This document shows positions 46,013-53,930 of a DNA stretch of 64,000 nt, in pieces; within the stretch, counting starts at the first letter, position 1, and each line of letters starts with the position of its first letter. Source of the stretch: Roseicyclus mahoneyensis. GTDB lineage: Bacteria > Pseudomonadota > Alphaproteobacteria > Rhodobacterales > Rhodobacteraceae. Under the pieces are notes generated by a model. It saw nothing but the letters and a program-made list of their open reading frames with translations, was not told where the DNA came from and made no database searches. The translations under genes were made by a program, and so were the position numbers. The DNA is taken from the NCBI RefSeq assembly GCF_003148775.1, contig NZ_QGGW01000005.1, positions 186,001-250,000 of the forward strand. The letters run 5' to 3'.

Positions 46013-47281
46013 ATGCCCAAGGATCTTTCCCCGCCCGGTCTGACCGTGCCTGCCCTGACAGGGGCCGCCCGGCCCGGTCTGTGCACCGATTGCGGCGTCA
46101 GCCGCATGGGCGACGGGCGCGCCTGCGGCCGGGCCTGCCAGTTCATTCAGCCCGATTACGAGGGACTGGAGGCGCGGGTGCATGGCCGCGTGGCCGATCC
46201 CGCCGCGGGGGAGGAGGCGTTTTTCGGTGTCACCCAGCGCATGATCCGCGCCCGCCTGACGCCGCCTGCCGATGGCGCGCAATGGACCGGAATCACCACG
46301 GCGCTGGCCGCCCGGTTGCTGCAACAAGGCGCCGTCGATGCGGTGCTGGCCGTCCGCCCGCACCCCGATGACAGATGGCGCCCCGAGCCGGTGATCGTGA
46401 CCGACCCGGCCGCGCTGGCACAATGTCGCGGCATGCGCATGGGCTACGCGCCCACGCTTGCGGCGCTGGAGCCTGCCGCCGTCGCGGGGCACAGGCGGAT
46501 CGCGGTGATCGGCATTCCCTGTCAGGTCTACGCCCTGCGCGCGCTGGAGCAGGAACTGGGGTTCGAACAGATCCTCGTCATCGGAACGCCATGTTCCGAC
46601 AACACCACGACCGAGAATTTCCACGAATTCCTCGCCCTTCTCGACGACCGCCCCGACACCATCTCCTACCTCGAGTTCCGCGCCGATTACCGGGTGGAAC
46701 TGCGTTTCGACGATGGCCGCCCGACGCGGACGGTGCCGTTTCTCAAGCTGCCGATCTCGAAGCTCAGGGCGGATTTCTTTCCCATGACCTGCAAGACCTG
46801 CGTCGATTATACCAACCGTCTGTCCGACATCACGGTGGGCTACATGGGCGGCGATGGCGATCAATGGGTGATCGCGCGCAATGCACGCGGGGCCGGGATG
46901 CTGGCCGCGATCGAGGATCAGCTGCGTGTCGTGCCGCTGACCGACAAGGGCAAGCGCGGCGGCGCCGTCAAGGGGTTCTTGGCCAATACCGAGCGCGCGG
47001 CGGGCGGGCTGCCGCTGCGGTCGATGCCGGACTGGGCGCGGCCGATCGTGAGCTTCTTGCAACCGCGCATCGGCCCGCGCGGGCTGGAATTCGCCCGCGC
47101 CCGCGTCGAGATGAAGGCGATCGAGACCATCTTGCACCTGCGCCGCGCCCATCCCGCGCGGATCAAGAACATGGTGCCCGCCCATGTCTGGCGGGTCGCC
47201 GCGCGCTACGGGCTTGTCCCCTCCGAGCAAGAGACCCGCGAGGATGCACAGACGGTCAAGACGACGGTAAAGAAACCGTAA
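46013..47281 (+). CDS. bciB: FrhB-family iron-sulfur flavoprotein, probable 8-vinyl (divinyl) chlorophyllide reductase BciB
   Basis: A 422-residue protein of the F420-hydrogenase beta-subunit family. Its N-terminal cysteine cluster GLCTDCG...ACGRAC (C24, C27, C38, C42) is followed by GIPCQVYALRALE (C170), IGTPCSDNTTTENF (C194) and MTCKTCVDYTNRLSDITVGYMGG (C260, C263). This is the pattern of BciB/HCAR enzymes that reduce chlorophyllide side groups with ferredoxin. No F420 or hydrogenase genes are near. The TGT-N12-ACA motif over its promoter supports a bacteriochlorophyll role. The start at 46013 is the family-like ATG. A 3'-end repeat follows. Confidence 0.72.
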   Translation: MPKDLSPPGLTVPALTGAARPGLCTDCGVSRMGDGRACGRACQFIQPDYEGLEARVHGRVADPAAGEEAFFGVTQRMIRARLTPPADGAQWTGITTALAARLLQQGAVDAVLAVRPHPDDRWRPEPVIVTDPAALAQCRGMRMGYAPTLAALEPAAVAGHRRIAVIGIPCQVYALRALEQELGFEQILVIGTPCSDNTTTENFHEFLALLDDRPDTISYLEFRADYRVELRFDDGRPTRTVPFLKLPISKLRADFFPMTCKTCVDYTNRLSDITVGYMGGDGDQWVIARNARGAGMLAAIEDQLRVVPLTDKGKRGGAVKGFLANTERAAGGLPLRSMPDWARPIVSFLQPRIGPRGLEFARARVEMKAIETILHLRRAHPARIKNMVPAHVWRVAARYGLVPSEQETREDAQTVKTTVKKP

Positions 47282-47286
47282 AGAGC

Positions 47287-47350
47287 CTTCTTCGTTTCGA
47301 AAATATCCCGGGGGAGTCGCGCCTTGCGCGACGGGGGCAGAGCCCCCGCC
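47287..47350 (+). repeat. 3'-end repeat, copy 3 (after the BciB-like gene)
   Basis: Core TTCGTTTCGAAAATATCCCG with a G-run, then a TCGCGCC-TTG-type hairpin (TCGCGC/GCGCGA) and GGGGGCAGAGCCCCC. It starts 5 bp after the stop codon and points in the same direction as the gene. Confidence 0.85.
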
Positions 47351-47378
47351 GACATCTCCAAACCGTGGTGCCCTTGGG

Positions 47379-48566
47379 TCAGTGAATGACCATCAGCCCC
47401 TCGCGCACGAGGCGGCGCACCAGAACCAGCTTGCCCGCCTCATCCAGATCGCCGGGCAGATCGCCCACCCGGACATCGCGGGCGGTGATGGCGAAGCCGA
47501 GCGTTTCTCGGGCGAAATCGGGCAGCTCGATCTCGGTGCCCTGACACACGAGGCGCACGGTGCCCTCCTCCTCGATATGGGTCATGTCGTGGATCAGGTG
47601 CGGGCGCGCGCCGACGCGGCTGTCGATGTCGAGCTCCCTGAGCTTGACCAGCTGGGCCATCTGCCCCTCGACCCGCGGCACGCGACCGGTGAGGAAATCT
47701 TGCTTGAAGCTTTCCATCAGCTTGCCCAGTGGCGCGGCCCCTGCGATCAGACCCAGCATCTGTTCGAAATCGTCTTGATGCGCGGCAAAGTCATATCCGG
47801 GGCTGGCGTAACCCGGTGGCAGGGCGCGGCGCAGGCGCGGCTCGCGGTGGGCCATGATGTTGACCGCCTCGACCAGCACATCGGCCCATGTCCGGCACAT
47901 CAGCCCGGTCGTGATGTGCAGGGACGGCTCGCCGGTTGCGACCGCATCATGGGCCAGCCCGCGCGGCACATAGAGCATGTCGCCCGGCTGCAGCACGAAA
48001 CGGTCTGTTTCCGCACCCACCTGCACAAGGCCGGGGTCGAAGCCCTGCGATGTCAGGGGCAGTTCGATGGGCGTGTCGTAGAAGCGCCATTCCTTGCTGC
48101 CCGCGATCTGTAGCACGATCACGTCATGGTCGTCGTAATGGGCGTTGAAGCCCTGACTCTGGGCCTGGGTCATGTAGATGTTGGTCTGCACCCGACTTGA
48201 AAACACCGCCTCGAGCGCGCGGCAAAAGCGGGCGAGCCTGGGCAGGCGTTCGTGCAGACCCGACAAGATCACGGTGGAGCCGTCGGCGAACAGCTGGTTC
48301 ACGCGCACCGGATCGATGAAGCCGGATTCATAGGCATAATCGGCCGGCGTGATGTCGCCTGCCGACCGCGTCACGGTGATCTCGGGCACGGACAGGCCCA
48401 TGGTCGTGACCACCCGGTCGATGTCGTCGAAGCTCAGGAGATCGCCGTAATAGTCGGGATCGTTCCGGGCGACGCGCAGGGGCTTTTTTTCGAAATGATC
48501 AGCGAAGAAAGTGGCTGGGGTGATCGGGGCGATGGTCCAGTCGAAATTGTAATCTGAGGATGTCAT
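47379..48566 (-). CDS. JmjC/cupin-domain 2-oxoglutarate oxygenase-like protein
   Basis: A 395-residue cytoplasmic protein of the cupin_4/ribosomal-oxygenase type (YcfD/RoxA relatives). The iron-binding triad is visible as H143-Y-D145 (in FNAHYDDHDVIVLQ) and H206 (in YVPRGLAHDA), within a double-stranded beta-helix. GSKEW follows the first motif as in this family. A C-terminal region of about 150 residues contains a winged-helix-like part. Such enzymes hydroxylate protein side chains. It is divergent from a small Tat-exported protein rich in Asp/Asn/Gly repeats, a possible substrate. Ribosomal protein hydroxylation is the alternative. Confidence 0.82.
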   Translation of the reverse strand: MTSSDYNFDWTIAPITPATFFADHFEKKPLRVARNDPDYYGDLLSFDDIDRVVTTMGLSVPEITVTRSAGDITPADYAYESGFIDPVRVNQLFADGSTVILSGLHERLPRLARFCRALEAVFSSRVQTNIYMTQAQSQGFNAHYDDHDVIVLQIAGSKEWRFYDTPIELPLTSQGFDPGLVQVGAETDRFVLQPGDMLYVPRGLAHDAVATGEPSLHITTGLMCRTWADVLVEAVNIMAHREPRLRRALPPGYASPGYDFAAHQDDFEQMLGLIAGAAPLGKLMESFKQDFLTGRVPRVEGQMAQLVKLRELDIDSRVGARPHLIHDMTHIEEEGTVRLVCQGTEIELPDFARETLGFAITARDVRVGDLPGDLDEAGKLVLVRRLVREGLMVIH

Positions 48567-48745
48567 GGGTGCTCACGGAATGGGTTGCGTATCACGGGTT
48601 TGGCACTGTGATACTCAGAACATGGCAAAGGTCAGGCGTCCATACCTCCCACACAGCGGGAAAACCCGAGATTGACCGGGCAAGTGGCCTCTGCGAAGGT
48701 TAAATCGGGACCAAGCAAGACAGCGGGCAACAGGAGACACGTGCC

Positions 48746-49045
48746 ATGTCCAGCGATGATAAGACGACGCCGAAGACGCTGACCGACAGCGACATCAAGA
48801 CCGAACACCAGTCGGGCCGCCGCAATTTCCTTGGCCTGATGGCCGTGGGGGGCGCTGCCGGGGCAGCCGCCGCCCTGACCGGCGGTCAGGCGCAGGCGCA
48901 ATCTACCGACAGTGACAACGGCAACTGGACAGACCGCGGCGGCTGCGGGCGCGGCGGCGGCGGCCTTTACAGCGGCCGGACCGATGCCGACAATGGCAAC
49001 ATCACCGATCGGGCTGGCTACGGACGGGGCGCGCCCTATTGCTGA
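48746..49045 (+). CDS. Small Tat-exported protein with duplicated DxDNGN motif
   Basis: A 99-residue protein. Residues 1-23 are polar. A twin-arginine signal follows (SGRRNFLGLMAVGGAAGAAAAL, R25-R26) with a likely cleavage after AQA near residue 51. The mature part of about 48 residues is almost entirely two copies of TD(S/A)DNGN(W/I)TDR(G/A)G(C/Y)GRG, starting at residues 54 and 79, joined by a Gly-rich linker. The only cysteines are C67 and the last residue C99. A good AGGAGA site precedes the ATG, and a strong terminator follows the stop, so it is transcribed alone. Calcium binding by the Asp/Asn repeats, or post-translational hydroxylation, are possible; function unknown. Confidence 0.8.
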   Translation: MSSDDKTTPKTLTDSDIKTEHQSGRRNFLGLMAVGGAAGAAAALTGGQAQAQSTDSDNGNWTDRGGCGRGGGGLYSGRTDADNGNITDRAGYGRGAPYC

Positions 49046-49068
49046 GGCTCTGACCTGCTGATCGATGG

Positions 49069-49097
49069 AAAACGCGGCTCCTCTGAGCCGCGTTTTT
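49069..49097 (+). terminator. Rho-independent terminator after the Tat-exported gene
   Basis: AAAACGCGGCTC / GAGCCGCGTTTTT: a 12-bp stem with a CTCT loop and a T-run, 24 bp after the stop codon. One of the clearest terminators in the window. It can also serve the convergent regulator gene. Confidence 0.92.
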
Positions 49098-49115
49098 CGT
49101 GTCTGGCCTCGCGCC

Positions 49116-49817
49116 TCAAATCATCTTTATGACGTCCTTGTCGATCGCCAGAACATACCCCTTGCGGGCGATGTTCTTGATCAAGAGCTCGCTCACGATC
49201 TGGTTGCCCAGCGTGTCGCGCAACCGCTTGATGCGGGTCGCGCCCGCCGCCTCATCGGCGTCGGTCTCGTGCTTGCCCGAGACCATCGCCTCGATCTGCG
49301 CGCCCGACAGCACCTCGTCGTCCAGCCGCGCCTCGGCCAGCACCGACAGGGTTTCCATCGCAGCATCGGTCAGCTTGAATTCAAGGTTGTTGATCAAGAC
49401 AACCCGTTCCTCGCGGCTCAGGATCAGCGACGACACCTGGATGCCCTGCCGTTCGATCTGGCCCATCCGCCGATTCAGCGTGACGATGGTGACAAGGAAC
49501 ACGAGGCAGGCGACCAGCAGCGCGGTCGAGAATATCATCAGCACGAAGATCACCGCGCGGTAGCTTTCCAGCACCTTGGCAAACGAGGTTCCGGTCTGGG
49601 CCAGAACCTCCAGCACGCGGGTGGCATCGGGGTTTCGGACATCATTGAGCACGAAGACCTCGGCCACCGCCGCGTTGAAGGCATCGGCATCGGGAAGGTA
49701 CAGGAACAACAGTACCGCCGACGTCACAAGGACCGTGACGACCGCCAGAACACCCAGTTGCACCACGCGGGTCGAGGCGATCCGCGTTTCAGAAACGGAG
49801 GAAGAATTCTCCGGCAT
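49116..49817 (-). CDS. Membrane-anchored winged-helix (OmpR-type) transcriptional regulator
   Basis: A 233-residue protein with two membrane helices (about 19-41 and 89-113) enclosing a short periplasmic loop of about 47 residues. A coiled linker (RRMGQIERQGIQ) leads to a C-terminal winged-helix domain: LEFKLTDAAMETLSVLAEA, LSGAQIEAMVSG, then the recognition part GATRIKRLRDTLGNQIVSELLIKNIARKGYVLA, as in Trans_reg_C domains. The DNA-binding domain is therefore cytoplasmic and C-terminal, the reverse of ToxR/CadC. It would read a membrane or periplasmic signal and act directly on DNA. The first 29 bp overlap the upstream small gene. Confidence 0.75.
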   Translation of the reverse strand: MPENSSSVSETRIASTRVVQLGVLAVVTVLVTSAVLLFLYLPDADAFNAAVAEVFVLNDVRNPDATRVLEVLAQTGTSFAKVLESYRAVIFVLMIFSTALLVACLVFLVTIVTLNRRMGQIERQGIQVSSLILSREERVVLINNLEFKLTDAAMETLSVLAEARLDDEVLSGAQIEAMVSGKHETDADEAAGATRIKRLRDTLGNQIVSELLIKNIARKGYVLAIDKDVIKMI

Positions 49818-50079
49818 CGGCTCTCCTCGGGGTGAGGCCCGAAGAATCGAAGACCGACACCACCTGCAACAACTCCCAACCGCCCTGCGCGATGCGGGCC
49901 GCGATCAGGGGCGCGGCGGCCCCGACCGAACAGGCATCGGCAGGCAGTTCGATCACACCGTAGTGCAGTCTGAGGGGGTTATCCATCTTTGCGCGATAGT
50001 CGGCGTAGCAATCGGCAAGAGCGGGGCCAGCCATGAGGCTGGCGGCGGCGGCGAAAAGCAGGGTGCGGAGGTGGGTCAT
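49789..50079 (-). CDS. Small secreted protein, DUF4177-like
   Basis: A 96-residue protein with a clear signal peptide (MTHLRTLLFAAAASLMAGPALA, cleavage before DCYADY). The mature part of about 74 residues has two cysteines and a YGVIELP...AARIAQGGWELLQVVSVF stretch that resembles the DUF4177 core (GWELVSV). Upstream of and overlapping the membrane regulator by 29 bp on the same strand, so the two are coupled. It may be a periplasmic partner of that regulator; this is inference. Confidence 0.68.
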   Translation of the reverse strand: MTHLRTLLFAAAASLMAGPALADCYADYRAKMDNPLRLHYGVIELPADACSVGAAAPLIAARIAQGGWELLQVVSVFDSSGLTPRRADAGEFFLRF

Positions 50080-50183
50080 GGCATGCTCGATAGATGAAAC
50101 GGGGCCCCTGTGCCGGGGCATCTGAGACAAGACATGCCGCGGAGGGGGGCTGACATGCAATGACAGCGCCGATTTTCCGCCCC

Positions 50184-50196
50184 GTTATCGGATAAC
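50184..50196. promoter_or_regulatory. Short palindrome in a divergent intergenic region
   Basis: GTTATCGGATAAC, a perfect 6-bp inverted repeat around one base, lies about 110 bp from each of the two divergent small secreted-protein genes. Candidate operator; no regulator can be assigned. Confidence 0.4.
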
Positions 50197-50305
50197 AGCC
50201 CGGCGATATTGAGCGGCAGGGCACGATGCCGCCCGATGGTGTCATCGCGGTCCCCGACGGGGTCGCCCCCCTTTGATACCCATGATCCGCCGAAGGAGAC
50301 GCGCC

Positions 50306-50743
50306 ATGTTCCACACGCTTCGCACGACCCTTTCCGCCGCAGCGCTCAGCGCGCTGCTTGCCGTTGGTGCCATCGGCGCCAGCACCGCGCCTGCCCAGGC
50401 CGACAGCCGCGACGCGGCAGCGGTCATCGCCGGCATCATCGCGCTCTACGCCATCGGCCGCGCGATTGACGACCGTGGCGATCGCCGCCCGCCGTCGCAA
50501 CTGCACCATGTCCCCGCACATCCCCGGCAGATCGTGGCACCCGCGCAGTGTTACCGCGAGTTCCAGACCCGCGACGGGTTTTTCCGCGGCTATGCCGGGC
50601 ATTGTCTGCAGCGGAGCACCCATGTTGCCCTGCCGCAGGCCTGCGCACGGGATTACCGGACGGACCGCGGATGGCGGACCTTTTACGGCGGGCGCTGCCT
50701 GTCCCAGTATGGCTGGGTCCGTGAAGGCCATCGCAGCCACTGA
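50306..50743 (+). CDS. Exported Cys-rich small protein of unknown function
   Basis: A 145-residue protein with a signal peptide (MFHTLRTTLSAAALSALLAVGAIGASTAPAQA). A short hydrophobic stretch follows (AAVIAGIIALYAIGRAI), then an Arg/His/Pro-rich linker. The C-terminal domain has four cysteines (QCYREFQTRDGFFRGY, HCLQRS, ACARDYRTDRGWRTFYGGRCLSQYGW), suggesting two disulfides. The two halves of this domain look like a duplicated unit with an aromatic-Gly-x-Cys ending. Start after AAGGAGA. No function recognised; similar small proteins are frequent in Rhodobacteraceae. Confidence 0.72.
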   Translation: MFHTLRTTLSAAALSALLAVGAIGASTAPAQADSRDAAAVIAGIIALYAIGRAIDDRGDRRPPSQLHHVPAHPRQIVAPAQCYREFQTRDGFFRGYAGHCLQRSTHVALPQACARDYRTDRGWRTFYGGRCLSQYGWVREGHRSH

Positions 50744-50831
50744 AACCATAATCGAGCAGGCGAGAAGGGCGGCTCCCGAACCGGGGGCCGCCCGTTCTTG
50801 TGCCGGACCGGACGGCGTGGGATGAGAGGGC

Positions 50832-51455
50832 ATGGCCCGACCCCGCCCCGATCTGACCTATGAGACCGCCCTGTGCGGGCGCGTCTGTGGCGTCGATGAA
50901 GCCGGGCGCGGCCCGCTGGCGGGCCCGGTTTCGGCGGCCGCCGTGGTGTTGGACCCGTCCAACATCCCCGAGGGGCTGAACGATTCCAAGGTCCTGAGCG
51001 CCGCGCGCCGCGAGGCCTTGTTCGATCAGATCCACGCGCGGGCCAAGGTCAGTCTGGCCTGGGCCAGCGTGGAGGAGATCGACCGGCTCAACATCCGCGC
51101 GGCGTCCCTTCTGGCGATGCGGCGGGCAGTGGAGGGCTTGGGGTTCGTGCCCGATGCAGCGCTGATCGACGGCAATGCCTGCCCGGAGGGGTTGCCTTGC
51201 CGGGGTGTCACGCTCGTCAAGGGCGACGCGAAAAGCCTCTCGGTCGCGGCCGCTTCGATCATCGCAAAGGTGGCCCGCGACAAGGTGATGACGGCGCTGG
51301 CAGTCGAGTTCCCCGGCTATGGCTGGGAGGTCAACGCAGGCTACCCCACGGCGGCCCACCGCGCCGCCCTACTAGATCTGGGGGTCACCCCCCACCATAG
51401 ACGGTCGTTCCGGCCGGTGCACAACATCTTGCTATCAATGCCCATACAACGCATT

Positions 51456-51470
<15 letters not shown>
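50832..51470 (+). CDS. rnhB: Ribonuclease HII
   Basis: Removes RNA from RNA-DNA hybrids and ribonucleotides from DNA. The 212-residue protein has the family motif [15 protein letters not shown] with catalytic D22 and E23, LNDSKVLS, a third acidic residue in ALIDGN, and the [10 protein letters not shown] motif. [15 protein letters not shown] leads to the C-terminal end. Full length. Its last codons overlap the ccrM promoter region, including one GATTC site. Confidence 0.96.
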
Positions 51471-52652
<1,182 letters not shown>

Positions 52653-52703
52653 TCAAGGTTTGAACCGCGGGCCTTGCGCGACGACCCGTGCGGCCTGCCC
52701 CTT

Positions 52704-52738
52704 GCCCCCGCCGATGCCCAAGCCCGGCGGGGGTTTTT
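52704..52738 (+). terminator. Rho-independent terminator after ccrM
   Basis: CCCCCGCC (52705-52712) pairs with GGCGGGGG (52726-52733), followed by TTTTT. Lies 52 bp after the ccrM stop. Confidence 0.92.
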
Positions 52739-52750
52739 CGTATCGGCGGG

Positions 52751-52836
52751 TTTCGTCGCGCCTTGCGCGCCGACCCGTGCGAGGGGGCTGTCTGCCCCCT
52801 CGCGCTCCCCCGAGGATATTTGTGAAACAGAGAAGA
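52751..52836 (-). repeat. 3'-end repeat, copy 4 (after the threonylcarbamoyl-AMP synthase gene)
   Basis: Read on the minus strand: TTCTTCTCTGTTTCACAAAT, then ATCC, a CGGGGG run, GGGGGCAGACAGCCCCC and a GTCGGCGCGCAAGGCGCGAC stem shared with copy 2. It starts 7 bp after the stop at 52844 and points along that gene. Confidence 0.85.
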
Positions 52837-52843
52837 AGCGGGA

Positions 52844-53800
52844 TCAGTCCCGTGGTGCGGCGGCCCGGCGCAGGCGATCGTTGATGGCGCGGCCTAGGCC
52901 CTGTTCGGGGACGTCTGCGACCCGGATCGCAGGTGCGGCGCGGGCGGCGGCAAGCGCGTCGGCGGTGTGGAGAGCCGCGAAGAGGTTGGTCGCGGCCTCG
53001 GCAAGGTCGGCCATGGGCGACAGGTTCAAGTCGCAGGGCATCGGGCCGAACCCCAGTGCGATCTCGCCGGGTTGCGCCGTGCCGCCAAGGATCAGGCGCG
53101 TCTCGGGGGCGTAATGGCTGGCCAGTTGGCCGGGGGCTTCGATCTGCGCGCCCGGCGTGGTGTCGGCGATCAGCGGGCCGGTCAGGTGTTCGATCGCTTC
53201 GCGCGGGAGGCCGCCTTCGCGCAGGAGCCGCGTGCCGCCGGGCGCGGGGGCGAGGATGGTGGATTCGACGCCGACCGCGCAGGGGCCCGCGTCAAGCAGG
53301 GCGGCGATGCGGTCGCCGAGGCCCGCCAGAACATGGGCGGGCGTTGTGGCGCTGATCTTGCCCGAGGGATTGGCTGAGGGGGCGGCAATGGGGCGGCCGA
53401 AGGCCCGCAGCACCGCCTGCATGGATGGGTGCGCCGGCACGCGGATGGCAACGGTGGGCAGACCTGCAGTGACGCGCGGCGACAGGCCGTGGTCAGGCTT
53501 CAAGGGCAGGACAAGCGTCAGGGGGCCGGGCCAGAAGGCGTGGGCGAGCGCCCGGGCTGCATCGGAAAATGCGGCGATGTCTTCGGCGGTGGCCAGGTCG
53601 GGCACATGCACGATCAGCGGATTGTGGCCGGGTCGGCCCTTGGCTGCATAAATCGCAGCCACGGCGGCGTCATCGGTGGCGTCGGCGGCCAGCCCGTAGA
53701 CCGTTTCCGTCGGCAACGCGACAAGCGTGCCATGACCCAGCAGGGTCGCGGCGCGGGCATGGCCCTCGGGCGTGTCGGGCAGGAGTTCGGGCAGGCTCAT
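52844..53800 (-). CDS. L-threonylcarbamoyladenylate synthase (Sua5 type)
   Basis: Makes threonylcarbamoyl-AMP for the universal t6A37 tRNA modification. The 318-residue protein has the YrdC core (TLVALPTETVYGLAADA, KGRPGHNPLIVHV, WPGPLTLVLP, VAIRVPAHP, PIAAPSANPSGKISATT). It also has a C-terminal Sua5 domain (PGQLASHYAPETRL onward), so it is the long form rather than TsaC. The start at 53800 fits the family; upstream open frame has no similarity. Divergent from the acyl-CoA dehydrogenase. Confidence 0.94.
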   Translation of the reverse strand: MSLPELLPDTPEGHARAATLLGHGTLVALPTETVYGLAADATDDAAVAAIYAAKGRPGHNPLIVHVPDLATAEDIAAFSDAARALAHAFWPGPLTLVLPLKPDHGLSPRVTAGLPTVAIRVPAHPSMQAVLRAFGRPIAAPSANPSGKISATTPAHVLAGLGDRIAALLDAGPCAVGVESTILAPAPGGTRLLREGGLPREAIEHLTGPLIADTTPGAQIEAPGQLASHYAPETRLILGGTAQPGEIALGFGPMPCDLNLSPMADLAEAATNLFAALHTADALAAARAAPAIRVADVPEQGLGRAINDRLRRAAAPRD

Positions 53801-53930
53801 CGGTCTGACGTGACGTTGCGGTTGATCGGGGCGGGGGCAGGCCCCTAGCGTGGGGCAACAGGGCCGAGGGGGTAGCGCGGTTTGCGTCCCCGTGCAATGA
53901 CAGGCCCCAACCGACAGGATGACGCGCCCC

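Noticed and set aside
46013-47281. F420-reducing hydrogenase beta subunit
   Set aside because: The family name is shared, but there are no hydrogenase or F420 genes and the cysteine pattern and promoter motif fit a chlorophyllide reductase better.
48672-48705. TTGACC and TTAAAT as a promoter for the Tat-exported gene
   Set aside because: The spacing is about 22 bp, too long for a normal sigma-70 promoter.
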